Assembly (NCBI RefSeq): GCF_016802725.1
Contig: NC_052673.1
Coordinates: 19,399,656 to 19,463,655 of the forward strand
Direction of reading: 5' to 3'
Source: Solenopsis invicta
Taxonomy: Eukaryota; Arthropoda; Insecta; Hymenoptera; Formicidae
DNA: 64,000 nucleotides
Every line of letters starts with the position of its first letter. Position 1 is the stretch's first letter. Under the pieces are notes generated by a model. That model worked only from the letters and a program-made list of their open reading frames with translations, was not told where the DNA came from and did not search any database. The translations under genes and the position numbers were made by a program. Positions 11,501-24,465 of the stretch are shown here, piece by piece.

Positions 11501-14138
11501 CTCCTGGCTGCGTTCTAACTCGAGATGTAAAGTGGTTAGACGAGTTTCCAATTCAGCCGTTAACAATGACGCCTGCGATCTCGAACTACGTTCCTTGGAA
11601 AGCTGACCCTGCAACAAACGAGTAAACATTTAAAGAATTGATCTCTTTAACACAAATTACAAACGCCAGCGTAAATATTGAAAATCGATGTAATTTGTGT
11701 AAAGACGAGTCATTTTTTGAAAATTTACACACTCATTTAAAAATATTTTCTTGTTATTGTAAGAAACACACACACACAAGAAAAAACTGTATTGTTACCT
11801 GGAGAGTAGCGACTTCTTGCTGCAAGTTATCACGCTGCGCTTGCAGTTGAGCTCTGGCGACTTGCAACTCGTTTGCCATTTGTTCAGCGGCTTGGCGCGC
11901 CACGGTGATCTCCGTCGCTTGCTTGCGCAACCGCGTAACCGTTTCCGTTTCTCTCTCGAGTTTGCATTGCATCTCTTTAATCTGCTTCTCCAGCGTCGTC
12001 ACTCGCTCGGACGTCTGCTGCGAGTTGCTAGCGTCTCGCGCTCGTCTCGTTTGCTCCTCGTCAAACTTTTTCTTCACTTCTACCAACAGCGACTCCGCCT
12101 TACGACGAGTCTCCGTCTCGTGCTCCACTCTGCGTTGCGCCTCCTTATAATTATGCCTGAGCAGAGTCAACTCCTTGTCCGCTCTGCCAACTTCCTCGCG
12201 CAGGTCGGCTTCTCGGCACGCCATAGCTTCCAATTGCGTGTTTAATACCTTCTGCCTCGACTCCATCGTCTCTACTTGTCGCCTCTCGCGTTCCAGTAAA
12301 TTCTCCAGCTGCGAGATCTTGATATCGTCGGTAGTGCCATTATTGACATGATTCTCGAGACCGTCGACAGATTCTTTGCCGTAAGAAACCATTAATTGAT
12401 AATCGCCCGAGTAAGTGAATCCGATAAAAGGCAGATGATTTCCAGAGAAAGCTTTAGGTATTGGAAAACTCTCCTCTGGTCCATCCTCTTTATCGACATC
12501 GTCGAAATTGCTGGTGTCGTCGTCTCCGGAAAGCTCCGGCACTACCGGCGGTACGCATTCCCTCAGATTGTCGAAGGTCCATTGATCATTCTTGAAAAAC
12601 GAATGACTTTTGATCTCGTCGACGCCATTGCGACCGAGGCGCTTCGTCCTGTCGGTGAGGAAACCGCATATCAAGTTCTTCGCTGAGTGAGATATCTCCA
12701 CATTCTGAGGAAAGTAGAGCGAATTTCTGTGGTCCATGATCTTGGAATACGTGCCGACTAAAGAGTCGGCGAAGAATGGCGTATCGCCAAATAACATTTC
12801 GTACAAAAAGACGCCGACGGACCACCAATCGCATTCGCGACCGTACACTCCTTCTCCACCTTGCGACTGCAGAACTTCCGGAGATATATAATCGGGTGTA
12901 CCAACCGCGGTATCGGACCGTACTAAACCATCCTGTAAAGCAAAGGATTGAACATTAAAAACAAAACTTTTTTTTTTTAACTTTTTGAGAACTAAAGAGA
13001 AAGTTTCAGTTGTTTTCTTTTTTCTCTTTCCTTGATTGAACCTTTACTTTTTTCATCGTGAAACTTGATCTTGAGAATTATCTAATAAAACGCGAAATTA
13101 ACAATTATTTCAGGTCGTTTCTTGTAGATTGTGACTGTAAGATGCTCGTACAAAATATTCTCTATCAAGATTTTGTCAGTTACCTCTCGCGTGATTTCTC
13201 TCTCTCTCTCTCTCTCTCTTGCGCGCGCGCGCGCATTAGAAATAAAGAATAAAAATAAGAGACAGAACTTACAACATCCATCCTCATACATGTACCAAAG
13301 TCAGCAAGCTTCAAATGGCCATGCCTATCGAGCAACATGTTGTCCGGTTTCACGTCTCTGTGAACGAAACCCATATTATGTATCGCGTCCAATGCCAGCA
13401 CCACCTCGGCGCAGTAAAATTTTGCCCATTTCTCCGGCACTTCGTAATTCGACATCAAGTTGACCAGATCCCCGCCCGGCATGTAATCCATCACCATATA
13501 GAGATACTTTTGGTCTTGGAACGCAAAGTGGAGCTGGACTATCCATGGTGAGTTGGCGTGAGCCATTATGTCCCTCTCTTCCCAAAAAAATGCGGAATCC
13601 GATCTTTTAATCTAAACAGAAATAGCGTAAGAGAAGAAGATTGCAGACGAAGGGAAGATGATATATCTCGTCGAGACGGCCGAGCGATCAAAGAGCATTT
13701 GTCTTACCATTTCAAATTTACTAAGTAATTTCATAGCGTAAACTTTTTGCGTAGATTTGTGTCTAACCAATTGTACCTCTCCAAACGCGCCGCGGCCGAT
13801 CACTTTGATTAAAGTAAAATCGTCCGTGCGCATTCGCATTTTATAAATCTCTTGGGCTACAGAGTCATCTGCAAGAGAGGGAATGGATCATTAACGTAAT
13901 GGCTGTAGCTCGACGAGGGTGGGCGAGTACGAGTATCGTCGTATCTATGGTACTTACATCTATTCATATAAGCTTCTATATTTTTCATACGTTTCACGCT
14001 TGCGTGATCGCAATCTGTTACCAGGGCTTGAACCGTATCCAACAAGCAATCGATGTTGGTAACGCTTCTCGGATCCTTTATACGCTCCTCCAAAGCTCGC
14101 AGGCGTCTCCGCCTGTCCTCGTCGCACACCGTATCCAT
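8571..14138 (-). CDS. rok: Rho-associated coiled-coil protein kinase (ROCK)
   Basis: Exons on the minus strand: 14138..13958, 13868..13708, 13611..13273, 12932..11799, 11608..11308, 10917..10502, 10330..9689, 9590..9177, 9105..8889, 8797..8571. They sum to 4032 nt, 1343 aa, the usual ROCK length. The AGC kinase domain shows glycine loop GRGAFGEV (about residues 85-92), ATP-binding Lys in YAMKLL (about 107), HRDVKPDN (about 198-205) and DFGT (about 218-221). The tail motif FIGFTYSGDY follows. A long coiled coil spans about 390-1050, with the Rho-binding segment near its end (LAEIMNRKD, LRKKEKDCRRLQ). A split PH domain starts at about 1115 (GWKKQYVVVSSKKIIFYN) and encloses a C1 zinc finger (HEF...CEVC...C..C...H..C). 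From family knowledge, GTP-Rho activates this kinase to phosphorylate myosin light chain and the myosin phosphatase subunit. The start is the ATG at 14136-14138, before a typical ROCK N-terminus. All catalytic residues are intact. Confidence 0.97.
13195..13234. repeat. rok: (TC)n(GC)n compound microsatellite in ROCK intron 3
   Basis: About ten TC units are followed by a GC dinucleotide run inside the 13272-12933 intron of the minus-strand ROCK gene. It reads as an RE-rich open frame after the kinase exon; that extension is intron read-through and not coding. Confidence 0.9.
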
Positions 14139-15332
14139 TTCTCCTTACAGGAGTTTGGATCACTGTGCCTTAACAACGTACTGTTTCTCTCGCATTAAAA
14201 ACTATCGAAACGCAAGGCTAAATGCAGCATTGACTCGAGCGAGTTGTAACTGCGACGCTCGACGGACGCTCCATACTTTCTGAACAAACAAATGTTGTAA
14301 ATGTAAGTACATATTATATACAGACAATACAATCTACATTCTACATTCTACATAAACGCACTGCATTCTAAGTGCAGATTTCTTTTTATACGCTAATTAC
14401 GTCAAAATGCTGAAGAAACATCGCGAGAGTTTTATACATCAAAACAGAGGGTTTGTGCGGCTTGGCAATATTTTCACTTCTTATATAATACGAAATATAC
14501 GAAGGGAACATAACATTACGATATTAGTGTTGGAGTGCCAAGGTAAGACAAACAACTGGGAATGGCAGATGTAACAGTTACAGAACCGAGCTCGCGCGAT
14601 AAAGACATCTCAACGGCGTCGGCGACGTAAAACGGAGAAATATGCGTACCGTTCATCAACGCGGGCAATGACTCAGCCGCGCGTAATTTACAAGGCGACA
14701 AAGAGCGATCCGACGTCATCCTCGGCTTGCTCCGAACCCCGAGCCCCGAGGGCTCGAGCAGAGTCGCGTCGCGACGAGAGGTTACGTCAACGTAAACGGC
14801 AGAATTTCACAGCGGCAGCGGCAGCGGCAGCGGCAGCGGCGACGACGACGACGACGACGACGGGGACACGTCGCAACGTGTCAAACTTGTGAGACGCGCG
14901 AGATCCTTGCGCCCTCCTCCTCCTCCTCCTCCTCCCCACCCCTTTACCCATTTCTTCGCGATTGCAAGGGCACAGACACACACACACACACACATACACT
15001 GGCGTCCCGCTTCCCGCTGCCCTGCCGCGCGATAGCTCGCGCAAGGACCGCAAGGTCCGTCGCCAAAGTGTCCGCGAGAACATCCGGACGTCCGCGGCGA
15101 TCGCCGTACCGGCAGAGGCGAACGACATGAGCGACCAATTGCGCGGCGACCAATTGCGCGTTATACGTACCTCACCAACGTCACCCTACGTTCGTCGCTA
15201 GTAAGCGCTGTCATCCGAACGAGAGGAGTTTCCAGAAGAAAGACGCATTATTTGATCGTACAGCTGAGCCGTGCCTGCGCCATTCGGTCAATTCATAACG
15301 GTCGTCCAAGCCACCGAAAGAGAATCCGCCTC

Positions 15333-15371
<39 letters not shown>

Positions 15372-16752
15372 ACTCTTTTCCTCTCACTTTCGGCTTTCTT
15401 TATTACTCCATCCGCCCTCTTTTTCTCTCTCTCTCTCTCTCTCTATTTTTCGTACCTAGGGTACCTCTCTCCGGTTAGTCCGGTAACGCGCGCCGTTTCC
15501 GCGCTACAGAAATCCGATTGACGATTCTCGCTCGCGTCGCGTCACGCTCACGATGGGTCCGTGCGCGCGCGGCGCGGTCACCAGACACCACCACGTTACG
15601 GCACGACGACGGTACTTCCGCGGGGCTTCGATCCCTCTCCCTCCCCTTCTCCACCTCCTTTCTCTCTCACTCTCTCTCTCTCTCTCTCTCTCTCTGCGCT
15701 GCGGAATTATCGATCGCCGCGATAAACGTGTTCGGTCTGAAATCAGCCGGAGCAGGCTTTACGCGTTAGTTACCGCTAGCGAGTTCAGTTGGTAAACGAA
15801 AGAGGGGAGGGTACATCGTGTCGTATTCGTGGAGAATCGTTGAGAACGCACGGAGCACGGAGCAAGCGTCAACCAGCGTCAACCGCGCGCTTCGAAAAGC
15901 GTCGGCACGTCGGACCCGGACGACTGAGACCCTGCACCGTGAAGAGGGGGAAGATTGAGCGAGACTTGAAAAGGTGATGGTAGTAGGTAGTAGTAGCCAG
16001 TAGTAGCAGAGTAGTAGTAGATATAGGCGGTACAGCGCGGAGGCAGCGCGACGACTCGACGATGATGGGAAAACTCTCTCAGCTCTCGGTCTAAGATGGC
16101 GTAGCGTTTCGCGATATCAGACTAACCATCAACCACTGACCCAGGTCCAGACGCGCGCGACCATCAGTGAGCATCAGCGAGTATCAGCGAGCATCAGCCA
16201 GCGAGCATCAGCGACCATCAGCGACCATCGAGATCGAGGAGGACGAGAAGAGGGCGAGAAGGTTGCGCCAGGTTACGCGCTTCGTGTGCCGTGCCAATTA
16301 GCGCTAGTCAAGGCCAGAGCGTCATGGTCAGAGCCAGAGCAGAGCGTTAAGCGTCGAGAAGTAACCGAGTATAGCCGAGTATAGCCCGGCTTTATCGGGC
16401 CCAAGCGCGCCACGCACAGCCACGCAGCGCTACGACTGGTTCCCTCTTGTTGGCTGTGTGCAGCAGTGTTACGTACCGCGCGCCACGAATGTTGCACACT
16501 GTATTTATAGCGCTCACGCGTACCCCACAAAAATAGGTGAGTACGTATGTACATACGTAACGTCATCGCGCGCGTGGGCCGTTTTTTTCTGGTCTTCGCG
16601 ATTTCCGCGGTACCGTGTGTCACGTCAGTCTGCCTGCACGGATTTCGACTCGCCATCCTGATCTTGACTTTCCGTTTGCGTTGCAGCCACCCCCCCCCCG
16701 TCTTCCCCAGCCACTGGTACTCGAGTGTACGCGCATGTAACGCGCCACGAAA
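14139..16752. promoter_or_regulatory. Divergent 5' region of ROCK (-) and the BTB gene (+)
   Basis: The two genes start head to head 2.6 kb apart. The central part (about 14.5-16.3 kb) is CpG-rich with many low-complexity blocks: GGCAGC and GACGAC repeats (14805-14870), CCT repeats (14915-14935), AC repeats (14975-14995) and three CT microsatellites (15335-15367, 15425-15447, 15660-15695). A plausible 5'UTR intron of the BTB gene runs 16537-16686, with donor AG/GTGAGTACG and acceptor TTGCGTTGCAG. Numerous open frames here reflect high GC and repeats. I cannot place transcription start sites from sequence alone. Confidence 0.6.
16150..16232. repeat. Degenerate CATCAGCGA tandem repeat
   Basis: About eight imperfect units of the form AGCATCAGCG / ACCATCAGCG in the probable 5'UTR or promoter of the downstream BTB gene. 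The unit length varies around 10-12 bp and the array is imperfect. Confidence 0.75.
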
Positions 16753-18116
16753 ATGAGTCTACCCTGTGACTGGCAGACTGGCAAGCAAAAACTGTCGGAG
16801 CGTGGCCAACATCTGCTGGAAACTGGACAATGGTCCGACTGCAATTTTATCGTAGGTCAGGAACCCCAGCAGCAGACCCTCAAGGGTCACAAGTTGTTCC
16901 TGGCCATGTCCAGTCCAGTCTTCGAAGCCATGTTCTTTGGCGGCATGGCTGAGAAGAACGATCCAATACCGATAAGAGACGTTCAACCCGATGCGTTCAA
17001 GGCTTTGCTGGAATACATATATACGGACAAAGTTGAGCTAGGTTCTTTTGAATTGGCCTGTGAGTTATGTTATTGCGCCAAGAAGTACATGTTACCATCC
17101 TTAGTAGAGGAGTGCACCAAGTATCTGTGGTGTGACCTCTCGCCAAAGAAAGCATGTAGGGCGTATGAGTTTGCCAAACTTTTCGAAGAACCCGTACTCA
17201 TGGACAAATGCCTGCAGATCATACGCACCAAGACGGACGAAGTATTGAAGGAGTCTAGCTGGGAAGATGTAGAGCTGGGGACGCTTCTCAAGGTCTTAGA
17301 GCAAGACGACTTGCAAATCAGCTCGGAGATCGAGTTATTTACTGCGGTGGAGCGATGGGCAAAGTCGGAGTGCTCTAGAAAATCTCTCGATCCGACAAAT
17401 GGAAAATCTCTCAAATCCGTCATTGGAAATGCCCTTTTAAAGATAAGGTTTCTGAGCTTGACACCGCAAGAATTTGCCGAAGGTCCCGGCATGTCTCCGC
17501 TACTCACGAAAGACGAGGCTTTTGCTATATTAATGAATATCCTGTGTACTGGCAACAAGACTCCTATGCCCGAAGGTTTCTGCAGCACATCCAATAGCAG
17601 AGCGAAATCAGCCAAGACTCACTCCGCGAGTCTTGGGCACTCCACGAGTATGGGACTTCCCGTAAGTAACTATTTCTCTTTCCTCTCTCGCTCTTCCATA
17701 TATCTCACCTCTTTTACCATTTGACTCCTCTTTTAGATGATGACTTCGAGGCACATTTTTGCTCCTTACGGTAATTTGAATATCCCTATACGTTCTGGCT
17801 TTCTAAACGATGGAGAGTCCAGTAGCGGTACTCTACGGAACACGTCACCGATACTGGTGGATGCGAGCGTGAACAAGGACTCTGGTAACTTGCCCACGAC
17901 CTCTTCCACAGGAGTAGTCGTACGCGAGGGACCAAAGTATTATTGTCTCAGATCGGTAGTTCAGCAAACTGATTGCTTAAATACAAACGTGTTGGATTGT
18001 TCCGTCACGTTCAGCGTGGATAAGAATATTTGTGTGGTTGGTGTACAGGTTCCTACGCAAATCGCGGCGGTAAGCTAGAGATTGCATGCTGTATTTGTCC
18101 AATTATACATATACTG

Positions 18117-18150
<34 letters not shown>

Positions 18151-18796
18151 GACTCATACATACACACACACGTACATACATGTCGTTTGTTTTATTTATA
18201 GGCAAGTAATTTCACTCACGCTATAGATGCTGATACATCTTATACCGAAATTTTGTACGCTCATCTTCTCGATTGTGATGGTACGCGGTTGACGTATACA
18301 CATTTCACTACTAAAGCGAATTTTGGTACTCTTGTGGAAATTACTTTCAATCGACCAGTTTACATTCAGAAGCATAAGGTTTGTTACCACAACATATTCT
18401 TATTTTAACATGTTTTTTTTTCCATTATGTAGAATCAACTATTTATATGTTATCGTTGTGAAAATCAAGTAAAAATCAAGTGAAAATTTATAAAGCAATA
18501 TTCTATTTTATTTATTTTTTTTTTTTTTCAAGCATCAAAGCTTCTCATTTTTAAATATTATTTTTAATTGATTAATTATATGATTGTATTATAAAAGTTA
18601 AGTATTATAAGTTATTCTGTTATATTGACAGATTTACCGAGTTGGCGTGGTATTTAACAAGGCTGGTTGGTATCCAGTAGGAGTTTGCGCCCAAAACATG
18701 TCCTGTGATTCCGTGTTCTTCTCCTTTGGCGTGGGTAATACTGCACACGCGGTTCGCGACGGTCTTATACGATCTATAGTTTTCACATATCATTAA
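16753..18796 (+). CDS. BTB-BACK-PHR domain protein (BTBD1/2/3/6 family)
   Basis: Exons 16753..17661, 17737..18069, 18202..18378 and 18632..18796 (1584 nt, 527 aa) are all phase-consistent. The N-terminal BTB/POZ domain (about residues 25-130) contains SDCNFIVG, LKGHKLFLAMSSPVFEAMFFGG and ALLEYIYTDKVEL. The BACK region follows (about 140-250). After a Ser-rich linker comes a C-terminal PHR beta-sandwich (about 380-527) with TFSVDKNICVVGVQVP, IYRVGVVFNKAGWYPVGVC and a closing FFSFGVGNTAHAVRDGL. From family knowledge, such proteins act as CUL3 ubiquitin-ligase substrate adaptors; Drosophila lute is a relative. The BTB sequence is rather far from human BTBD6 as I know it, so I leave the exact orthologue open. 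The ATG at 16753 lies just after the 5'UTR acceptor. A poly(A) signal candidate lies at 19184-19189. Confidence 0.92.
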
Positions 18797-19697
18797 CGCA
18801 ACGAATCAGGTGATAGTTATAAAATTACGTTTATATATTTTTTTATTTATTGATAAGACAGAATTCTACTCTTATGTTATACTATCTTGTTTTTCTAGCT
18901 TATCAGTTTATTGCAAATTTTGAAATTTGGTAAAAATTGTATCATTTGTATACTCGTATCGATTTTAGTTACAAAGATTAGAAATTGCTTTCTTCAATTT
19001 ATACTGTCAGATAATATCGGTATTGATATTATTGTACAATATATGTGCTTTTACAAAAAGAATCTAATCTAAATTTTACTATTAATACTTTTATTTTTAT
19101 TGTCATACAAATGCTTTACATACAAATTCTTTCATATTTTGATTTTTTTAAATCAATTATTAAAAAATACATTATTTGTAAAAAATAAAAAATTTTATAA
19201 CTTAACTTTATAGCTTTCACGTACAATTCTCTGTTTTATTTAATTATACATCTGTTATATATTAAACAAATTTCATAAAATATCGCTTGAAATTAATAAT
19301 TATAAAATATATATATGCTTATAATATATGTATATATTTTCTTTTCTAAATATATTTAAGGTTTTTATAATATCAAATTACGTCATTAAATAACGACAAA
19401 ACATAAAATAAAATCAGTCTATATAAATTTATATTTAACTTTTCACAATATTATTAAAGAACTCACCGCGACGTTATTATTCCATCTTCGTGGCACTTGT
19501 TGCTCGATTATAATAAGATATTTCGACACGTGTACATGTGCGCATTATAAGCAATAGCATTTTCATAAAAATTTTTTCGTAAAAATACACTAGTAACGTC
19601 TGTTTTGTAAATGTCGTGTGTTTCAATGTATAAAGTTGTAGTTAAAAATATTACATCTTGTATAACAGGTTTCGTAATTCTTAAACTTAATGAATTC
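18797..19697. other. Convergent 3' ends of BTB gene and POMT1
   Basis: 900 bp of AT-rich sequence between two stop codons facing each other. AATAAA occurs at 19184-19189 on the plus strand (BTB side) and at 19235-19240 on the minus strand (POMT1 side). The two 3'UTRs may therefore overlap slightly. No other feature is seen. Confidence 0.65.
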
Positions 19698-22600
19698 TTA
19701 CGTTTTATGTACAATGAAATCCCACGTATCTTTCCATCTTAATTTTATCACGTCCTTGGCAGTGAGAACTGATGTCCCATAACTGAATACAATGAATTTC
19801 TTGAACACGTAGATAATGAAAAATACCCAAGCGATGATACCGAATGTAACGATATACAATGAAAGGCTCCATGCTGGACGATAAATGCTGAAATAGAAGA
19901 TACAAACGAATAGTTCATAATTATTTTATGAAACAAAATTTTATTCAAATTTGCACCATGAACCGGGAAATATTACCTAATTAAATAGTGTAGATGGTCA
20001 ATTGTAGCTGCCGTTAATAAAACTTTGAAGATAAAAGCTGGTAAATAATGATGCAAGAACAAAGTTCGTTCAACAAATAAGAAAGGTAAAAAATGAATCA
20101 AGTATCCAGCTAACAGTACATAAGCGTTATCGACAAACTTTTTCCATTCTTTCTCCGGAATGTCGAAACATTGTCTTCTTCTCCTCATTAAATAAAATAT
20201 CAATAGGGTCACATATATGATCATTGAGATCGTACCGGAGTACCAAACCACAATGTTCCCCAAAAGATGCACTTGTGCCTGAAACAATGGGCAAAATTTT
20301 CATAAGAATTAGGGATATAAGAATTTATAACCCTATTAAGAGTTAATTGAAAATCATCTCGAAATTGTTTAAAATGATCCAAAATTCACTAGGAAAATAT
20401 AGAGTAAGGTAAGAAAAAAAAGGTAAAAAATAAATAAATAAAACAAAAAAAATATGTCGAACGTAATTAAAAGATCTTATTTTGCTCTAATGACATCGAT
20501 TGATCGAGCGATCGCGTGTAAAATTTTCCGACTTACATTGCTGTCGTTAGACACCCAGTATGCGATCCCGCGGGACATGAACGGCCATTCGAGAGGTCCA
20601 CTGGAATACATGTGGCTGTTCTGACCCTCTTGGCCGCCAAACAACATCTTGACTTGCAGCTCTGCGAATTTCTCCCAGAAGCTTAACGTGGTCGCTTGCA
20701 ACGGTATCATCTCCGCGCTGATCAGCTCCCGTTCCCGTTGCTTCTGGTCTTCACTCTTGGTGTATCGATGCTCCTCAACGTTCCAAATAGAATTGGTCTG
20801 GTCCATCAATCGGTCCGCGACAACCTCGTGCTGATTGAAACCCCAGTCGGGCAGTTGCCTGCCGCTGAACTTTAACGCAAACTCGGCTCCGTTCGCGTGC
20901 ACGTGTATCAGCCGCACCTGGCTCTGAATCGCGTGCCATACATCGCCGGAGTGATCCCTATTGGTAATTTCCACCCGCCACAGGTTCTGCGCCGGCATAG
21001 ATACATTGTAGTCGATGTAACACGATACTTCCTGGCTCTGCGGTGTCATTGGCGCTGCAACATCGTGTGAATTCAACGCTCTACTCGTGATTCCGTGTAC
21101 CAATTGAATCACATCACCGTGGCGGATGGGCTCGCTGGGTTTCGTCACTACCAAATCGTTCTTGTCTGGCTTCTTGACGATCCACCAATTGTTAACGTCT
21201 TTGAACGAATAACAAGTGACCTGCTGCTGATGAGAGCTGCCACGACCGTCGGGATATCGCAACGGATACACTTGATTATGACTGTGCAGCCAGCAGGCTC
21301 TGCCGTACGTATGTCGCAGAGTGATCTGCGAACCATGCGTCACTTCCAGAGGTTGTCCTTTCGTGATACTGGCGAGTCCTCCTTCCAGACTCGCTTGAAA
21401 CGCGCTCGTCATTACCGAGTCGTGCGGTCCCGCCTTCGAGAGTATCGCCAGATGTACGTAGAATATACTCAGATATACCGCGGCAATAACAGTGATCAGT
21501 ACAACGAATCTTAATAAAAGATGAATCCATAAAATCGTGTTCGACAGGGTCTTTCTTGAGAGCAGGGACCAGTAATCGTGAGCGATCAAGAAGAACGCGA
21601 GAATCATTGAATAAAATCCAACGTACTTGACGCTGTAAAGAAATGCCTTAATCATAATCGAAAATAAGAGGAAAATAAAGAAAAAGATTGTAAGAATTAT
21701 TTTATACCATAGTGCACACGTTAAATTCACGATGCCTAACGTCAGCCATATCCACCAAGATGCGGATGTCGGTCGATCCATAACTTTTCGAAATTTTACA
21801 ATGCACAATAAGCCGAGCAACGAGAAATGCATCAAGATACTTTCCATTAGTATAAATCTCGACTGTGTCAACAATGCATTATCTAAAATTATTAACAAGT
21901 ATGTATATGCGTGCGCGCGCGCGCGTGTGTGTGTGTGTGTGTGCGTGCACGCGCGCGCATACACACTTTTATTCTACTTTGATTTTACTTCACATATACA
22001 ACTCATTACTTAAAACTTGGGACAAAAATCATCAAGTTACACATGTGGATTGTAGAATCTCGCGTGCGCTACACATTGTTTTTAATTCAAGCATAAAATT
22101 AAAGTTTTAAACACGCTAGTGTTTTTAATCAAAACTTTTTTAGTCCAAATATACGAGTGAAGATCAAACATGAGAGGTACGCGCGTAAACGGCATAGCGC
22201 AGTCGCGTAATCTTTCGCAAAATGCGCATGAATGTTCTAATTCGAGAGGGAAGACTACCAAGTAAGAGTAGAATTCCGGCAATCGCTGCAGCCCACTGCT
22301 TCAAACTCAGCTCCAAAACAAGATAATATCCCGTGGGGATTAGTAAACTGCCGCATATCGCTGGTACCAGGCGCAACGCATACAACGGAATCGCGTCGCT
22401 GTAAGGACTTCCGATCCTGTCAAACTTGAATTGCCCGTCGAATCCTGCCAAGTACGCCGCTGCAGAGACCAATTGTTTTCCTAAAGGTGGATGGGAATCG
22501 AAGAAGAACGTCCTCTTCATGTACAATCCGACGTACTTGCCGTAATGCAGTTCATCAAAGCTGTGTGTGTGTGTGTCGAAGAAAGATAGAAAGACAAGTT

Positions 22601-23434
22601 AATTACAAACGCTACAATTGCATTTTCAATAACAGAAGAATAGATAAATGTACATAAATATATTGTAAGCACTGAACTAACTTTTCAATTTCTCATCAGA
22701 ATCTTTTCAAAGCTTTCCTCATAGTTTTATGTAATTCATTTTGCATGATACTTTAAAACCGATTAAAAGTTCTAAAAGCGAAAGGCATTCGACTCAACAT
22801 TTTCAAATTATATAACGTATCTATATTAAGGCCAATTTTATTAATGCCATTAATTTAATCTGATGATTTTTCTACTAAAATTGACATCACCAATCGCATC
22901 GTTAAGTAAAATTGATCAGAAATAACCAATCGTGATTGACACTTGATTGATCGATCGATCGATTGAAATTAACGGAAATTAACGGTTGTTGGTGCTTATT
23001 AAACGGTTGTTAAGAACAATTATCATCTTATATAAATATCTTATATTTTGCAAAAATTAGACAAAATATTCAAGGAACACTGTAATATTCGTAAACATTG
23101 TAGCAACATAATGTCATATATCCATTATACAATGCGAATTCTCTTACATTAGCATTGTACATACTATCTGCCAGAAGTGAATACTGTACTTACACTATAC
23201 TGCGCGGTTCCTCGAGGCGATAAAGGCGAGTGCAAATGCCTGTAATTAGTAAAATCGCTGCTATCAGATCAATTTCTAGGCTGATCTTAATTCGAGCGCG
23301 AACCGCATTGTTCGAAAGAAATTGCTTTGATTCCTCGATGGAACAGCATGGATTTACTTTGTTATTTTCTATCGAAGTATTTGGATCTGTCTGTAACAAT
23401 TAAAAAAGTTAGTACAATAATCAATACGATACGA

Positions 23435-23472
<38 letters not shown>

Positions 23473-24465
23473 GATTTTAGAAGAAATTAGACTAGCAATC
23501 GAAATAATATGGCAAGATATTATCTATAAGAGACATAACTTTTGACAGAAATATGATTGACCTATTAATTAATCTATTATACATTTAGATGTAATGAAAA
23601 AAACAATTTAAATTTATACATACATTTCAATTTCAACTTTTAATTCTAATATAATTTAATTCTAATCTAAAATATAAAGACTGATAGGTTTTTAATACAA
23701 TATAAGTATTATATGTATACATTATCATCGACTCTTTCAATTTTATACCTGTTTGGATAAGTTTTAAAGTTTCAATTTTTTTCTTTACAAAAATAAAGTA
23801 GGAAATTAAGTTTCTATGTTAAATCCTTCTTTCATATAGAAGATTAAAGATACGAAAACATGTAATTGAGATTTTTTTCACAGCGGTGCATTTAAAGTCA
23901 AAATGACTGAGATATTCTTTGAATTGAATATAACTGAAACATTATTGATAACGTGACATTAAAAGATTTTATAAATTTAGAATCTTTAGGATTTAATTAA
24001 TTAATTAATTAAAAACGAGGTGGTAGCAGAATTGTATGTATATATATCCTACAATACAAGGACAATAATATACGTACAATGGTGTATTATTATATACATC
24101 ATCTAATAATATATAACGAGTATTATAATAATGTACTTGTTTCTCGCGTCGAATTAAAAAATTCGTATCGCACTGTTCAATGTATGAAAATGGCATCTGT
24201 GCTACACAAAAGTACTCTGACCAACTCTGACACCTGACGTCTTTCGCACGTATTCCCGCGGGGATCACCGTGGATCACCGTGGATCACTGTGGATCACCG
24301 CGGATCACTCGTTGAGAAAGGTGTGAATCGGATTTAAAGGTCGCGGCTCACCTCGTCCGTTCTGGAAAGCGTTCCCGGTTGATCTATCGTCGCGTCAGCA
24401 TCGACAGCGTCGGCGTCGCGCTTACCGACGTCTTGTAGTCTCGCTCGTCTGCGCCGGACTTCCAT
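19698..24465 (-). CDS. rt: Protein O-mannosyltransferase 1 (rotated abdomen/POMT1)
   Basis: Minus-strand exons are 24465..24352, 23390..23194, 22560..22259, 21882..20537, 20278..19977 and 19887..19698 (2451 nt, 816 aa), all in phase. The enzyme is an ER multi-pass protein that transfers mannose from dolichyl-phosphate mannose to Ser/Thr; in animals it acts as a POMT1-POMT2 complex. Visible signatures are the luminal catalytic Asp-Glu in VFDELHYGKYV (about residues 106-107) and the FFDSHPPLGK loop. Hydrophobic membrane segments flank a luminal MIR region (LHSHNQVYPLRYPDGRGSSH, DVNNWWIV, VSCYIDYNVSMPAQNLW). The C-terminal membrane block carries LRWKDTWDFIVHK. The FKDVNNWWIVK and QEVSCYIDYN forms match POMT1 better than POMT2. 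The first exon is short and charged, with ATG at 24463-24465. The start is plausible but not independently proven. Confidence 0.95.
24262..24309. repeat. Five-copy 10-bp GGATCACCGT tandem repeat
   Basis: Five nearly identical 10-bp units (GGATCACCGT, with T/C variation) lie in the first intron of the minus-strand POMT1 gene, 43 bp below its first coding exon. No related copies were noted elsewhere in the window. Confidence 0.85.

Noticed and set aside
14668..15977. Many overlapping frames upstream of ROCK and the BTB gene
   Set aside because: GC-rich 5' region with CT, GGCAGC and GAC repeats; frames overlap on both strands and show repeat translation only.
21095..21514. 139-codon plus-strand frame over POMT1
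   Set aside because: Antisense of the MIR-domain exon; the minus-strand protein matches POMT1 throughout.
22840..23000. Possible inverted-repeat element in POMT1 intron 2 (GGCCAATTTTATTAATGCC)
   Set aside because: I could not find a matching opposite arm; only a short GATC repeat and AT-rich sequence are visible.
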